Shown here piece after piece: positions 11,282 to 23,458 of a stretch of DNA of 64,000 nt. Origin of the DNA: Physcomitrium patens (lineage: Eukaryota; Streptophyta; Bryopsida; Funariales; Funariaceae); the NCBI RefSeq assembly GCF_000002425.4, contig NC_037264.1, positions 7,851,399 to 7,915,398 on the forward strand, read 5' to 3'. Within the stretch, counting starts at the first letter, position 1; each line of letters opens with the position of its first letter. The notes under the pieces are model-generated. The model saw only the letters and a list, made by a program, of their open reading frames with translations. It searched no databases and had not been told where the DNA came from. The translations under genes were made by a program, and so were the position numbers.

Positions 11282-13035
11282 TCAATATATTCTTGCATCA
11301 ATAGCATGACTCATTCCAGTTTCACCCATTAATTGCCTCTTTCGCTTAATGCTGTCAATGATGACATTATGAAACTCCCTCTTTGCAATTTCCAAGACTT
11401 CTTTCAAAGTGAATTCCACCTTAGCGTTTAATATACGTTCTTCCAGCATCCCTTTCAAATCTGTTGCTGCTTCAATGTCAGAAAGTAGCTTATAAGCAAT
11501 TGATTTGCCTTTATCTTTTGTCTCCTTTGTTTTTTCTCCCAATGATGCTGAGGTATCCTTTACAGGCAATTCTTGTGAAGCTGCCTCCTGAGCCTTGTCT
11601 CCTCGAGTTTGCCTCTTAGAAGAATTTCCTTCTCTCGTATCATCAAAATTTCCTCGTCTCTTTTCTTCCATCAAAGCTTCATGTTGGCTCTTAGCAATAT
11701 ATGCATGAACTGAAAGAGACTCAACAGGATCCTCCCAACCTGTTCTACCTCGTATTGTAGCTGCAGTTCTCAATAACGCTTCTCGAGGTAATTTCCCTTC
11801 TTGCATTGTAGAAACGACAGAAGCCCAAAACTCACTAGTTTCCGTACTTCCACCAATTTCATCATCTACTCTAGCACCATAACTTGCACTTTCTCGTACT
11901 GCTGTTTCATGCTCTTTTAGGTAATCTTGAACCAATGCTCTCATTCCTCCCTTACCAAAATTAGTTTGAAGAAGATCCTCCCTATCTTTCAATGCTATCT
12001 TCCCATCTTTCCAGCAAATAATTCCCTATCGTATCATATTATTAAATTCATTGCAATCTTTTCTAGTGTGTGAAGCGTCATCACACTAAATGCATCTTTG
12101 TACATATCCTTGTTTTGAAACATTCTTCGAATTGTTTGTAGAAGTATTCTCTTCAAGTCTTGCCTATTTGATTTGAAAATCTCGCATTCCTTGTATAATT
12201 TCTTCCATTCCCATATCTGCTTTCTTTGATAAGGATGTCGAAGGTTGAACTGTAGGCATTGTTGGTGGTGTTGTACATACTGGAGCTTTGGGTGCTTGTA
12301 CTGTTTTCGGATTATTGCTCCTATCCTTCCTCTTTTCTCTTTTTGTAAGCAACCCCACCGTATCTTCAATGTTCTTCCACTTTGTTGTCAATCTTTCATC
12401 TTCTTCTTTGTCTTCAAGAAGGAGTTCTAATTTCCCTTGCAATTCTCCATCAGCAACTTGAAGAAATAGATCAACTTTGTTCGGCTCCAATGTCAATTTT
12501 TCTACCTTCGATAATTGAGAGTACTGCCTCTCAAATTCCCTTAGTAGCTCTGTTGCTTGCAAATTCTTATTGGGCCGTTCAATCCATTCCAGAAACATCT
12601 TCTTAATAACGCGATCAATATCTTTCAAGAAATATTCGTCTTTCAATGCATGTGAAAAATCCTCCCATGAATTCCCATAATGATCCGTAATCGATGTAAT
12701 GTGATCTCTTATCTCCGATATTGTGGCAAGTCCAAATAATTCAACCATTTTCTTCTCATAAAAACCTGATTTAATTCCATTTCACGAACATAACATCTTA
12801 AATACCTTGAAATATTTCTTCCATCAAATTGATTAATTTTATTGACCACTGCTTGCAATGCTTTGGTTGCCAAAGCTTCCTTTCTATCATTGCTTTGCTG
12901 TTGCTGCATTGATAATGAGAAGGCTTGAAACATACTAGCAATAGATGGATCCATGTGCATACCTTGTCCTTTAGAAGAATCCCCACTAGAAATTCCTCCC
13001 AAAAATCCTTCAAAATTTTTATTTTTGTTTTCCAT
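11282..13035 (-). pseudogene. FLDD-gypsy A gag
   Basis: Gag starts at ATG 13035 (MENKNKNFEGF). The first 108 codons overlap the next frame (12164-12748) by a -1 shift at CAGGTTTTTATG, identically in copy B. The core contains FLEWIERPNKNLQATELLRE and VDLFLQVADGELQ. A CCHC zinc knuckle follows in a third frame, with a TAG (12086-12088) at the position of a probable Trp. The last segment 11282-11992 (236 codons) is lysine/glutamate-rich and ends in TGA. The stops are shared with copy B. Confidence 0.82.
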
Positions 13036-13087
13036 AAAATAAAGATAAAATCAACCGAAATCCAATACCTTCCACCTCAAGCTTTCA

Positions 13088-13101
13088 CGTCGGGTTCACC
13101 A
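13088..13101 (-). other. FLDD-gypsy A candidate primer-binding site
   Basis: Read on the minus strand, TGGTGAACCCGACG begins 4 nt after the 5' LTR. TGG pairs with a tRNA CCA end. The tRNA is not identified. Copy B has the same site with one change just after 21620. Confidence 0.5.
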
Positions 13102-13105
13102 CTTT

Positions 13106-14406
13106 TGTCGTATTACGTGCTTTCCTGCTTAAGAACGCGCCGGGTGTCTGGCTCTAGAAGGTAGTATGGAGATTCGCCAATATTCAAGCAGTTTATCAGT
13201 TTTTGACTGTTGGAATATAAACAACTACAAGAATACACCGTAAATCTATACCGATGCCCTTCGACTGCTTGTCGAAGTCCTTTTTGCCCTAGCTGGTAGG
13301 TCTCTAGACGTTACAGAGAACCCCGAACAACCCAAACTGCTAATCTTCGATACCGCTTTATACTCACGATCTTGTATCCACTGACTGTCTTGTTAGATTA
13401 ATCCAATAAATTTCATTCACTCTGCATACTCAATTCTATAGACACCCTTTTAACTCTTCATCACAGACGTAACTCGATTTCACAAAACAGTCAAGAGTAA
13501 TCAAACCTACTTCATTAGAAAAAATCCCGATTCACTATTATAACACTGACTTCAGCAACGATTGTCTCAGTCTTCCCAAAATCCTATGAAGAAAAAAATC
13601 CAATTCTCTGTCTTTTTTCCCCGCCCGAAGCATGAAGCTAGCTCTCTGATTCTTCAAAAAACTCTCCAAAACTTATTCTCTCCCCCTCTCATTTCTTAAC
13701 CTTAATTCTGAATTTCCTCAATCCTTCGTCTTGGATCCAGAATTGGCTTCCACCGTCAGAGCTTGGATCCAAAATTGGCTCTCACCGTCAGAGCTTGATC
13801 CAAAATTGGCTCTCACCGTCAGAGCTTTCTCCTCCGTTTTTACCTTTAAGAGATCCTTTTACCGAAAACAACGTTCTCTAAAACGGCACAGAGAACAAGA
13901 CAGCCTGAAACAGAATCAAAACCCCGTAATCGGGACTACATTGAGTCGCCTGACCAATTCAGGACTCATATTGGCTAAGAGTCCAGTAGTAAGACTCGGA
14001 TGTTCCCGAAATTGGATCAAATTGGTCCTTCGCATCAGATTGACTGAGGCCCATAGTAAGACCTGGATTTTCCCGTAATTAGACTGCATTGGATTGCCCG
14101 ACCAATTCAGGTCACATATTGGATAAGAGGACCCGGATTGGATTCTTGAAATTGGATCCTAGTGGCTCTTCGAACCAGGGTCACCCATCGTGTGAATTGG
14201 TCCTTTCCCTTCCTGCTGACTCTCGTTATTGGAATCGAACGGAGCATTTCAGTATGCCCCAGCTGACTATAATGGGGGTGACTGAACCTGGCCACTCAGT
14301 ATTTACACTGGAGTTGGTCGTTGCTCCGAATATTCGAGGTAACTGAACATTAAAAAAAGTCCCTTTTCTTTATATTTTCACGGTATACTTGTGTTACAAC
14401 ACGACA
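13106..14406 (-). repeat. FLDD-gypsy A LTR (5' end of the element)
   Basis: A 1301-bp LTR, direct partner of 5714-7044. The parts near the U5 end (low coordinates) are nearly identical. Differences cluster in the U3 half, where this copy has one 31-bp unit fewer. Confidence 0.93.
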
Positions 14407-14410
14407 GCGA

Positions 14411-17400
14411 AAGATGACCTTTCTCACAAAACCACCCAAGAGCAAGCCTAGTAGAAAATCCGGAATAGAGAAATCCTTATTTATTGGAGCAAGAGCATTT
14501 ATAAGATCGTCCAAGGAAGGCACACCATTTGTCATTTATGCGACTCCAACTACCGGAGAGAAGATCTCGACAGCAAGTATACCGGAGCAATATAAGGATT
14601 TTAAAGACGTGTTTCAAAAGAAGAATGTCAACATGCTACCGAAACATGGACCATATGATTGCGCCATAGACTTGCAGGAAGGAGCACAACTGCCTTTTGG
14701 CCCAATCTACAATCTATCGCAGACGGAGTTGGCGGAGTTGCAGAAGTACATCGACGAGAATCTAGCCAAGAACTTCATCCGTCATTGAAAACCGTCAGCT
14801 GGAGCACCCATCTTATTTATGAAGAAGAAAGATGGCTCATTGCGGATGTGCGTGGACTATCGAGGCCTCAACAAGGTAACAAAGAAGAATTGTTATCCAT
14901 TACCCTTGATTTCTGGTCTCTTAGAACAACTTGGATGTGCAAAGATCTTTACAAAAATTGATCTAAGGGGAGCTTACAATCTCATACGAATCAAGGAAGG
15001 AGATGAGTGGAAGACAGTGTTCCGTATAAGGTATGGCCATTTTGAATATAATGGCATGCCCTTTGATCTTACCAATGCTCTAACGGTCTTTCAACATATG
15101 ATGAATGATATTTTTCGAGAGTACCTTGACGATTTTGTTATCATCTATTTGGATGATATTCTGATATTCTCCAAAAATGAGGAAGAGCATGAAAAGCACG
15201 TTCGTTTGGTCTTGGAGAAACTAAACGAGCAAGGACTATATGCCAAGTTAGAAAAGTGTTTATTTCACCAAATAGAGATGGAGTTTTTGAGATTCGTTGC
15301 AACTACAGAAGGCTTAAAGATGGATCCCAAGAAAGTGGAAGCAATCGTGTCTTGAAGGGTTTCGAAGACGATGAGAGACGTACAATGCTTTCTTGGCTTT
15401 GCCAAATTCTATCGGATCTTCAACAAGAATTACTCTCAAGTTGCTGCTCCTCTCACTCAGTTGACATGTAAAGATAAGCTGGAATGGGGACCTCTAGCGG
15501 AGTAGGCGTTTCAAGACCTGAAGATTGTATTTACTACGGCTCCAATCTTGGTACATCCAGACTTTACAAAGGCCTTTTATTTAGAAATTGATGCTTTAGA
15601 TTTTGCTTTAGGAGCTATACTTTCACATATGGGAGAAGACAAGAAGCTCTATCTGGTTGCATTCTATTCTCGAAAGTTCTTTGCTGCTGAAATCAATTAT
15701 GAGATCCACGATAAGGAACTTCTTGCTATAGTAGATTCTTTCCAAGAATGGCATCACTTTCTTGAAGGAGCTACTCACCCAGTGACCGTATACACAGATC
15801 ACAAGAATTTGGAGTATTCCATGTCGGCTCGAGTTCTAAATCAATGTCAAGCTCGGTGGAGTATGTTGCTATCTAGGTTCGATTTTGTTATCACTTATCA
15901 ACCTGGAAAGCAGCAAGGACTATTTGATGCCTTATCGAGGAGATCGTATCTTGTACCAAAGGCTGGAGAAGCAGCGTTTGATCAACAATGTACGACATTG
16001 TTGAAGCTAGAGCAATTTTAGCTTTGCGCTACTATTGAGCCAATTGATGCTGACTTCCTGAATCAGATACGTGCTATGACCATTAAAGATTCAGTAGCCA
16101 TTAATATCAAGCAACGTACCAATGACGATAAGTTCAAGGTAGAGGGAGATCTTTTATACTTTGAGGAGCAATTATATATCCCAAAAGGACCAGCTTGACT
16201 CCGAGTTCTTCAATCTCGCCATGATTTTCCAACTGCGGGATATTTTGGATTCAACAAGACCTTGGAGCTTATTTCTCGAGATTTTGGGTGGCTCCAAATG
16301 TTGAAGGATGTGAAAGATTTTGTCCTCTCCTACGACATTTGTTTAAGATCCAAGAATCCTCGGCATCACCTTTATGGACTCCTACAGCCATTGCCGATTC
16401 CATATCGACCATGGTCTTCAATTTCCATGGACTTCATCACAGACTTGCCATCATCAAACTCATTTGACAGCATCTTTGTCATGGTAGATCGGCTTACAAA
16501 GATGGCGCACTTTGTCCCTTGCAAGAAGACAATGTCTAGTGAAGTCACAACAATGCTCTTTCTCGATAATGTGTATCGATATCATGGACTACCAGATGAT
16601 ATCGTATCAGATCGAGAAATCCAGTTTGTATCAAAGTTTTGGAGATCTCTCTTTGAGATACTGAAGGTGGATATCAAGGTTTCTTTGGCTTTTCATCCTC
16701 AAACTGACAGCCAAATGGAACGGGTGAACCAAGTCTTGGAACAATACTTACGATGCAGCATCAACTTTCAAGAAGACGATTGGACCACATATCTGTTGCT
16801 AGTCGAGTTTGCATATAACAACACCCTCCATGCGTCGACTCAATACACACCATTCTTTTCCAACTATGGGTATCATCTGAAGCTTGATTTATTGAGTCCG
16901 TCAACAAATAACAATCCAGTAGCTGAAGGATTTGCGAAACAACTATCAGAGCTTCAAACTATGTTGAAGCTTCAATTACAATCCGCTCAAGAATCCTACA
17001 AGGTGTCTACAGATAGATTTCGGAATCAAGCACCTACTTTCAAAATTGGAGATAAAGCATAGCTTCTTCGACGGAATATCAAGACCAAGCGACCATGTGA
17101 TAAGTTGGACTATCGAAGATTGGGACCATTTATCATCTAGAAGCAAATCAATCCAGTGGTGTACCGTCTGGAGTTACCGGCTTCTATGAAGGTACATCCA
17201 GTCTTTCATGTTTCTCTATTGGAGCCTTATCGAGAGTCATCTTTTCCTAGAAGAGTGTAATGTTCGCCATCTAGTATTGAGATTGAGAACCACAAGGAAT
17301 ACGAGGTTGAAAAGGTGATGGATTCATGACAAAAGTGGGATAAGTTGGAGTATCTTCTTCATTGGTGCGACTACGATATTAATGAGCGAACGTGAGAGCG

Positions 17401-17510
17401 AGCTGAAAATCTCGCCAATGTACCACAAAAGATACAAGAATTTCATCAATAATATCCTCATAAACCTAAGTCGGTTCGACGATAGCTTCCTTCTGAAGCT
17501 TGTTCACCTA
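14411..17510 (+). pseudogene. Chromovirus copy 1 pol: RT, RNase H, integrase, chromodomain
   Basis: Continuation of pol after the FLDD-gypsy A insertion. Reverse transcriptase 14819-15355 with [12 protein letters not shown]; RNase H 15548-16021 with YLEIDALDFALGAIL and VYTDHKNLEY; integrase from 16200 with zinc-finger remnants, SISMDFITDLP, VSDREIQF (DRG changed to DRE) and HPQTDSQMERVNQ. The chromodomain (about 17285-17420) reads EYEVEKVMDS-stop and later YLLHW and YDINERT-stop. Stops include TGA for Arg and Trp codons and a TGA at 14786-14788. It is not functional. Confidence 0.9.
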
Positions 17511-17616
17511 AGAATATAAGAAAGGGGGAGAGCACCACCAAAATTCGTAGTTGATGTAGTTATTTTTTCCAAGATAAAATAGAATTTTTTCAGTAGCCAT
17601 AGTTTGGTCTTCTGAT

Positions 17617-17969
17617 ATGGATAGCCAAGAGATAGATACTATGCTAGTCAGATTATCTCAACCGACTAGCTCACGAAGGCGACCTCGAGATGAAGAACTG
17701 CCTACACCATGACGACGCGGAGGATACTGACTAATCGAACACTGGTGATTGTATTTGAGTTCGAGCCTGCTTACGATGGTCAGCCAGAAGGCGTGTTTGC
17801 AGGACAATTTCACAATGAGGACATGAAAGTTCATGCTTGGTCAGAAGTTGAAGGAGTGGGCCACTACTGTTGGCTTCAAGGGCCGATGAACCACTTGTCT
17901 CGTGAACAACAGTTGGAGTTCATAGCAGACATCATGCGACAGATCTTCATTTTCTTGCATTGGTACTGA
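17617..17969 (+). pseudogene. Extra frame (ORF3) of chromovirus copy 1
   Basis: A reading frame downstream of pol and before the purine tract, homologous to 23921-24274 in copy 2. It starts MDSQEIDT, has a basic SSRRRPRDEE stretch, and here carries one TGA (for CGA) and a 1-nt deletion near 17712. The downstream part (AYDGQPEGVF to FLHWY) stays open to TGA 17969. No known family is recognised, and there is no signal peptide or transmembrane segment. Against copy 2, 28 of the last 66 sense codons differ and 20 of those are synonymous, indicating past protein-level selection. Confidence 0.7.
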
Positions 17970-18019
17970 TTAACAACAACATTGCTTCTCAAAGACCTCG
18001 AAGCTAAAGGAGGGGGTGG

Positions 18020-18340
18020 TGTTAGGGACATAGTCCTTAGAACCTTCTAGAGATAAGTTTCTAGAACCTTCTAGAGATAAGTTTCTAGAACCTTCTAGAA
18101 GCAAGTCTCTAGAACCTTCTAGAAGCTTCCTAGTTAGTAGAAGTTGCTTGAGAAGCTTCCTAAATAGGAGTATATATTGAAATCGAGGCTGAAGAGTTCT
18201 TCAGTCTCGACAACACATCTCTTAGAGCTCTAGCTCACATCTCTGGTATTGTTCTTGTATTCATCTGATTAATCTAGTTCTTGCCAGTTCTTCTTGAACT
18301 TCTTGTTAGATCTCGAGTTTGTATTTCTATGTCCGTGACA
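18020..18340 (+). repeat. Chromovirus copy 1 3' LTR
   Basis: A 321-bp LTR, direct partner of 3609-4003 without the 101-bp tandem duplication. Its U3 has the same TTCTAGAACCTTCTAGAA-type arrays (about 18054-18140). Confidence 0.93.
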
Positions 18341-20226
18341 CATGGACGATTGGGACATCTAAGATCCACATTATTTAAAAAGATCATTCCATGTATAACT
18401 GGGTATAATTTAAAGCCTATGGATGTAGATTCTATGGAATTATGTCGTGCATGCGTGCAAGGTAAAATGATTACTCGGCCTTCAATTTAGAAACTTCTAC
18501 AAGAATTACCACCAATGCTTGAAAGATTGCATGGTGATATTTGTGGTCCTATTAATCCAATATCAAGACCATTTTGTTATTTTTTGGTCCTTGTTGATGC
18601 ATCAGGTAAACAATCACATGTTTCATTATTATCAACTCAAAATATGGTGTTTGCCAATCTTATATCTATGCTTATTTATTTTTGGGCACATTTTCTTGAT
18701 TATCCTTTAAAAACATTGCATATGGATAATGCAAAAGAATTCGCATCAAAGTTTTTCGAAGACTATTGTATTGCAACAGGAATTGAGTTGACATATTGTG
18801 TTCCATATGAACATGCTCAAAATGGACTTGCAAAGTTATTTATAAAGCATATACAACTCATTATCTGACCACTCCTCTTTCACGCAAATTTACCTGCATC
18901 TATGTGGAGTCATGCAGTTTTACATGCTACAACATTAATATGCCTCCACCCTTCTTCTTTTGAAATTATTTTAGCACATGAACTCATTTCGGGTCGTATT
19001 CCAAATATATCTCACTTACAAGTATTTGATTGCCGTGCTTGGATTCTAGTACCAAAACCTCAATGATGTACCATTGGAGCTCATCGATAAGAAGGCATAT
19101 ATGTTGGTTTTGATTCACCAAGTATTATTCTTATTGTTGATCCATCAAGTGGCACATTATTACGTGCACCTTTGCAAAATTGCTGTTTTGAAGAAAATAT
19201 ATTTCCATTTCTTTAAAGAGGAATATCCAATCAATAAAGAAATAAAGTACTCATATTTGAAGCTCAAGCAACGTTTATAATGAATCTTGATTTTAGGACA
19301 TCTTTGGCAAAAATTGAAGTTGCTAAGATTTTACATCTAAAACGGATCGCAGATGAAACATCTGATGGTTTCAATGATGCATTTAGAATTACAAGAATTC
19401 CTATTAATGAGGCTCAAAATGCACCTACTCAGATTGTAGTGCCATTGACTATAATACCTCAAGTTATAACAACAACAACTAAAAGAACTCGTGGATCAAA
19501 TAAGCAACCACGTAAGAAAAAAAATATAAAATTGACTAATCTTTGTATTATTTCTCAAGAAATTGCCACTCATTCTGTGGGACTACTAATTCATGATGAT
19601 ATATCCATGCACAATGTACCTTCAATTCCTATGAAAAATAATCTTGGAATTGGAAGAAATAAGAACAAGTTGAGTAAAGAATTATCTATTCTGTATTGAG
19701 CTACAGATGATATTTGGGACAGACCATCTATTATGATAGATGAATCATTTGCATATATGATTATAGAAGCCATTTCTTGTAAGGAAGACGATCTTGAACT
19801 TCAAACCATCAAAGAGGCGATGTGTCACTCTGATTGATCAAAATAGAAAACTGCTATTGAGGAGGAGTATGTCTCTTTGCATAAGAGGAAAGTCTTTGGT
19901 GTAATTGTAGATACTCTTACATCTCGCGCTGTGGCATATAAGATGGTATTAATATACAAGCGAGATGCTCAAGATCAAATAATCCACTATAAAGCTCGTC
20001 TGGTTGGTCAAGGATTTATTCAACAATTTGGCATTAATTATGAATCCACATATTCTCTAGTCATGGATTCAATTACATTTTGATATATTATTGGAATGAA
20101 ATTTCATGCCACCCTTAAGATGCATTTGATGGAGGTAGTAACTACGTATCTACATGGTTCTCTTGATACAAATATTTATATAAAAGTTCCTCCTAGCTTA
20201 GAAACAGGAACTCCAAATGGATCCGC
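18341..20226 (+). pseudogene. copia integrase and start of reverse transcriptase
   Basis: Continuation of the copia pol after chromovirus 1. The pre-integrase GRLGHLRST and LCRACVQGK zinc-type residues come first. The integrase core has HGDICGPI (first Asp) and HMDNAKEF (second Asp). The expected Glu of the GLAE motif is Lys (AAG, 18833-18835), so the active site is dead. Stops occur at 18488, 18866 and 19063. The reverse transcriptase start HYKARLVGQGF is at about 19990. It ends at LETGTPNGSA, where FLDD-gypsy B inserted; the frame resumes at 35154. Confidence 0.85.
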
Positions 20227-21619
20227 TGTTGTGTTGTAGCACGAGTATACCGTGAAAATAAAAAGAAAGGGGAATTTTATTAATGTTCAGTTACCTCGAA
20301 TATTGGGAGCAACGACCAACTCCAGTGCAAATACTGAGTGGCAAGGTTTAGTCACCTCGTTACAGTCAGCCGGGGCATATTGAAATGCTCCATTCGATTC
20401 CAATAACGGGAGTCAGCAGGAAGGAAAAGGACCAATTCATGGGACGGGTGAGCCTGGTTTGAAGAGCCAATTGGATCTAATTTCAAGAATCCAATCTGGG
20501 TCCTCTTACCCAATATGAGACCTGTATTGGTCGGGCGACCCAATGCAGTCTAATTACGGGAAAATCCAAGTCTTACTCCGGGTTCTCTAATCCAATATGA
20601 GACCTGTATTGGTCGGGCAACCCAATGCAGTCTGATTACCAGAAAATCTGGGTCTTACTACTAGACTCTTATCCAATATGAGACCTGAATTGGTCGAGCA
20701 ACTCAATGTGGTCCCGATTACGAGGTTCGATTCTGTTTCAGGCTGTCCGATTCTGTATTTCAGGGAACGTTGTTTTCGGTAAATGGATCTCTTAAAGGTA
20801 AAAATGGAGGAGAAAGCTTTGATGGCGAGAGCCAATTTTGGATCTAAGCTCTGACGGCGAGAGTAAATTCTGGATCCAAGACGGAAGATTAAAGAAATTC
20901 AGAGGATAAGGTTAGGGGGGGGAATAAGTTTTTGAGGGGGGGTTTTTTTTTTCAGAGCAGAGAGCGGGGTTTTTTTTTTTTTTTTTTTTTTTTGGATCAA
21001 GGAGCTAGCTTCAAGCTTTTTTTTAAGGTTACTAGTTTGGTTTTCATTGGAGGTTTTTAGAGATTAAAGGGATTGGAGAGGAGCTTCATGCTTCGGATCG
21101 GGTAAGAAAAGACGGAGAATTGGATTTTTCTTCTTCATAGAGTTTTGGGAAGACTGAGGCAATCGTTGCTGAAGTCAGTGTTGTAATGGTGAATCGGGAT
21201 TTTTTCTAATGAAGTAGGTTTGATTACTCTTGACTGTTTTGAGAAATCGAGTTACATCTGCGATTGAAGGATTAAAAAGGTGTCTATAGGATTGAGTATG
21301 CAGAGTGAATGAAATTTATTGGATTAATCTAACAAGACAGTCAGTGGATACAAGATCGTGAGTATAAAGCGGTATCGAAGATTAGCAGTTTGGGTTGTTC
21401 GGGGTTCTCTGTAACGTCTAGAGACCTACCGGCTAGGGCAAAAAGGACTTCGACAAGCAGTCGAAGGGCATCGGTATAGATTTACGGTGTATTCTTACAG
21501 TTGTTTATATTCCAACAGTCAAAAACCGATAAACTGCTTGAATATTGGCGAATCTCCATACTACCTTCTAGAGCCAGACACCCGGCGCGTTCTCAAGCAG
21601 GAAAGCACGTAATACGACA
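20227..21619 (+). repeat. FLDD-gypsy B 5' LTR
   Basis: A 1393-bp LTR, TGTTG...CGACA. Its U3 has three degenerate units with a period of about 81 bp (CAATATGAGACCTG at 20511, 20593 and 20674) and a T tract (about 20970-20993). The R-U5 half is almost identical to copy A. The U3 differs strongly. Confidence 0.92.
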
Positions 21620-21688
21620 AAAGTGGTGAACCTGACGTGAAAGCTTGAGGTGGAAGGTATTGGATTTCGGTTGATTTATCTTTATTTT

Positions 21689-23458
21689 ATGAAAAACGAA
21701 AATAAAAATTTTGAAGGATTTTTGGGAGGAATTTCTAGTGGGGATTCTTCTAAAGGACAAGGTATGCACATAGATCCATCTATTGCTAGTATGTTTCAAG
21801 CCTTCTCATTGTCAATGCAGCAACAGCAAAGCAATGATCGAAAGGAAGCCTTGGCAACCAAAGCATTGCAAGCAGTGGTCAATAAAATTAATCAATTTGA
21901 TGGAAGAAATATTTCAAGGTATTTAAGATGTTATGTTCGTGAAATGGAATTAAATCAGGTTTTTATGAGAAGAAAATGGTTGAATTATTTGGACTTGCCA
22001 CAATATCGGAGATAAGAGATCACATTACATCGATTACGGATCATTATGGGAATTCATGGGAGGATTTTTCACATGCATTGAAAGACGAATATTTCTTGAA
22101 AGATATTGATCGCGTTATTAAGAAGATGTTTTTGGAATGGATTGAATGGCCCAATAAGAATTTGCAAGCAACAGAGCTACTAAGGGAATTTGAGAGGCAG
22201 TACTCTCAATTATCGAAGGTAGAAAAATTGACATTGGAGCCGAACAAAGTTGATCTATTTCTTCAAGTTGCTGATGGAGAATTGCAAGAGAAATTAGAAC
22301 CCCTTCTTGAAGACAAAGAAGAAGATAAAGGATTGACAACAAAGTGGAAGAACATTGAAGATGCGGTGGTATTGCTTACAAAAAGAAAAAGGAGGAAGGA
22401 TAGAAGCAATATTCCAAAAACAGTACAAGCACCCAAAGCTCCAGTACGTACAACACCACCAACAATGCCTACAGTTCAACCTTCGACATCCTTATCAAAG
22501 AAAGCAGATATGGGAATGGAAGAAATTATACAAGGAATGCGAGATTTTCAAATCAAATAGGCAAGACTTGAAGAGAATACTTCTACAAACAATTCGAAGA
22601 ATGTTTCAAAACAAGGATATGTACAAAGATGCATTTAGTGTGATGACGCTTCACACACTAGAAAAGATTGCAATGAATTTAATAATATGATACGATAGAG
22701 AATTATTTGCTAAAAAGATGGGAAGATAGCATTGAAAGATAGGGAGGATCTTCTTCAAACTAATTTTGGTAAGGGAGGAATGAGAGCATTGGTTCAAGAT
22801 TACCTAAAAGAGCATGAAACAGCAGTACGAGAAAGTGCAAGTTATGGTGCTAGAGTAGATGATGAAATTGGTGGAAGTACGGAAACTAGTGAGTTTTGGG
22901 CTTCTGCCGTTTCTACAATGCAAGAAGGGAAATTACCTCGAGAAGCGTTATTGAGAACTGCAGCTACAATACGAGGTAGAACAGGTTGGGAGGATCCTGT
23001 TGAGTCTCTTTCAGTTCATGCATATATTGCTAAGAGCCAACATGAAGCTTTGATGGAAGAAAAGAGACGAGGAAATTTTGATGATACTAGAGAAGGAAAT
23101 TCTTCTAAGAGGCAAACTCGAGGAGACAAGGCTCAGGAGGCAGCTTCACAAGAATTGCCTGTAAAGGATACCTCAGCATCATTGGGAGAAAAAAAAAAGG
23201 AGACAAAAGATAAAGGCAAATCAATTGCTTATAAGCTACTTTCTGACATTGAAGCGGCAACAGATTTGAAAGGGGTGCTGGAAGAACGTATATTAAACGC
23301 TAAGGTGGAATTCACTTTGAAAGAAGTCTTGGAAATTGCAAAGAGGGAGTTTCATGATGTCATCATTGACAGCATTAAGCGAAAGAGGCAATTAATGGGT
23401 GAAACTGGAATGAGTCATGCTATTGATGCAAGAATATATTGAGATGAAGAAGAGGTTG
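21689..23458 (+). pseudogene. FLDD-gypsy B gag (up to the insertion)
   Basis: The ATG at 21689 (MKNENKNFEGF) opens the first gag frame. It shifts -1 at CAGGTTTTTATG into 21976-22560, as in copy A. The zinc knuckle CI-stop-C...H...C has TAG at 22636-22638, as in copy A. The third part, 22732-23442, ends RIY-TGA. Six bases after 23452 the frame meets chromovirus 2, which inserted at GGTTG (23454-23458). Confidence 0.83.

Larger units (their letters stand above)
5714..14406 (-). mobile_element. FLDD-type gypsy retrotransposon, copy A (inside chromovirus 1)
   Basis: A minus-strand LTR element of 8693 bp with LTRs 5714-7044 and 13106-14406 (TGTCG...CGACA). The 4-bp target duplication has one mismatch (GCGG/GCGA); removing it restores the chromovirus reading frame. 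The polymerase motif is FLDD rather than YxDD. The LTRs differ by roughly 2 percent by eye. All coding regions are interrupted, and most stops are shared with copy B. It also provides the empty site for chromovirus copy 2: around 11270 it has uninterrupted sequence with one GGTTG. Confidence 0.93.
3609..18340 (+). mobile_element. Chromovirus (Ty3/gypsy with chromodomain), copy 1
   Basis: LTRs at 3609-4003 and 18020-18340 in direct orientation, flanked by GATGG (3604-3608) and CATGG (18341-18345), a 5-bp target duplication with one change. Removing one copy restores the copia LWHGRLGH reading frame. The element is about 6.0 kb once FLDD-gypsy copy A (5714-14406) is removed. Order: gag, protease, reverse transcriptase, RNase H, integrase, chromodomain, then an extra frame. 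A purine tract (AAAGGAGGGGGTGG) precedes the 3' LTR. Several nonsense codons make it inactive; many look like CGA to TGA or TGG to TGA. Confidence 0.93.

Noticed and set aside
20587..20835. Minus-strand frames in the FLDD-gypsy LTRs
   Set aside because: Repeat-derived frames in U3; they differ between LTR copies by repeat number only.
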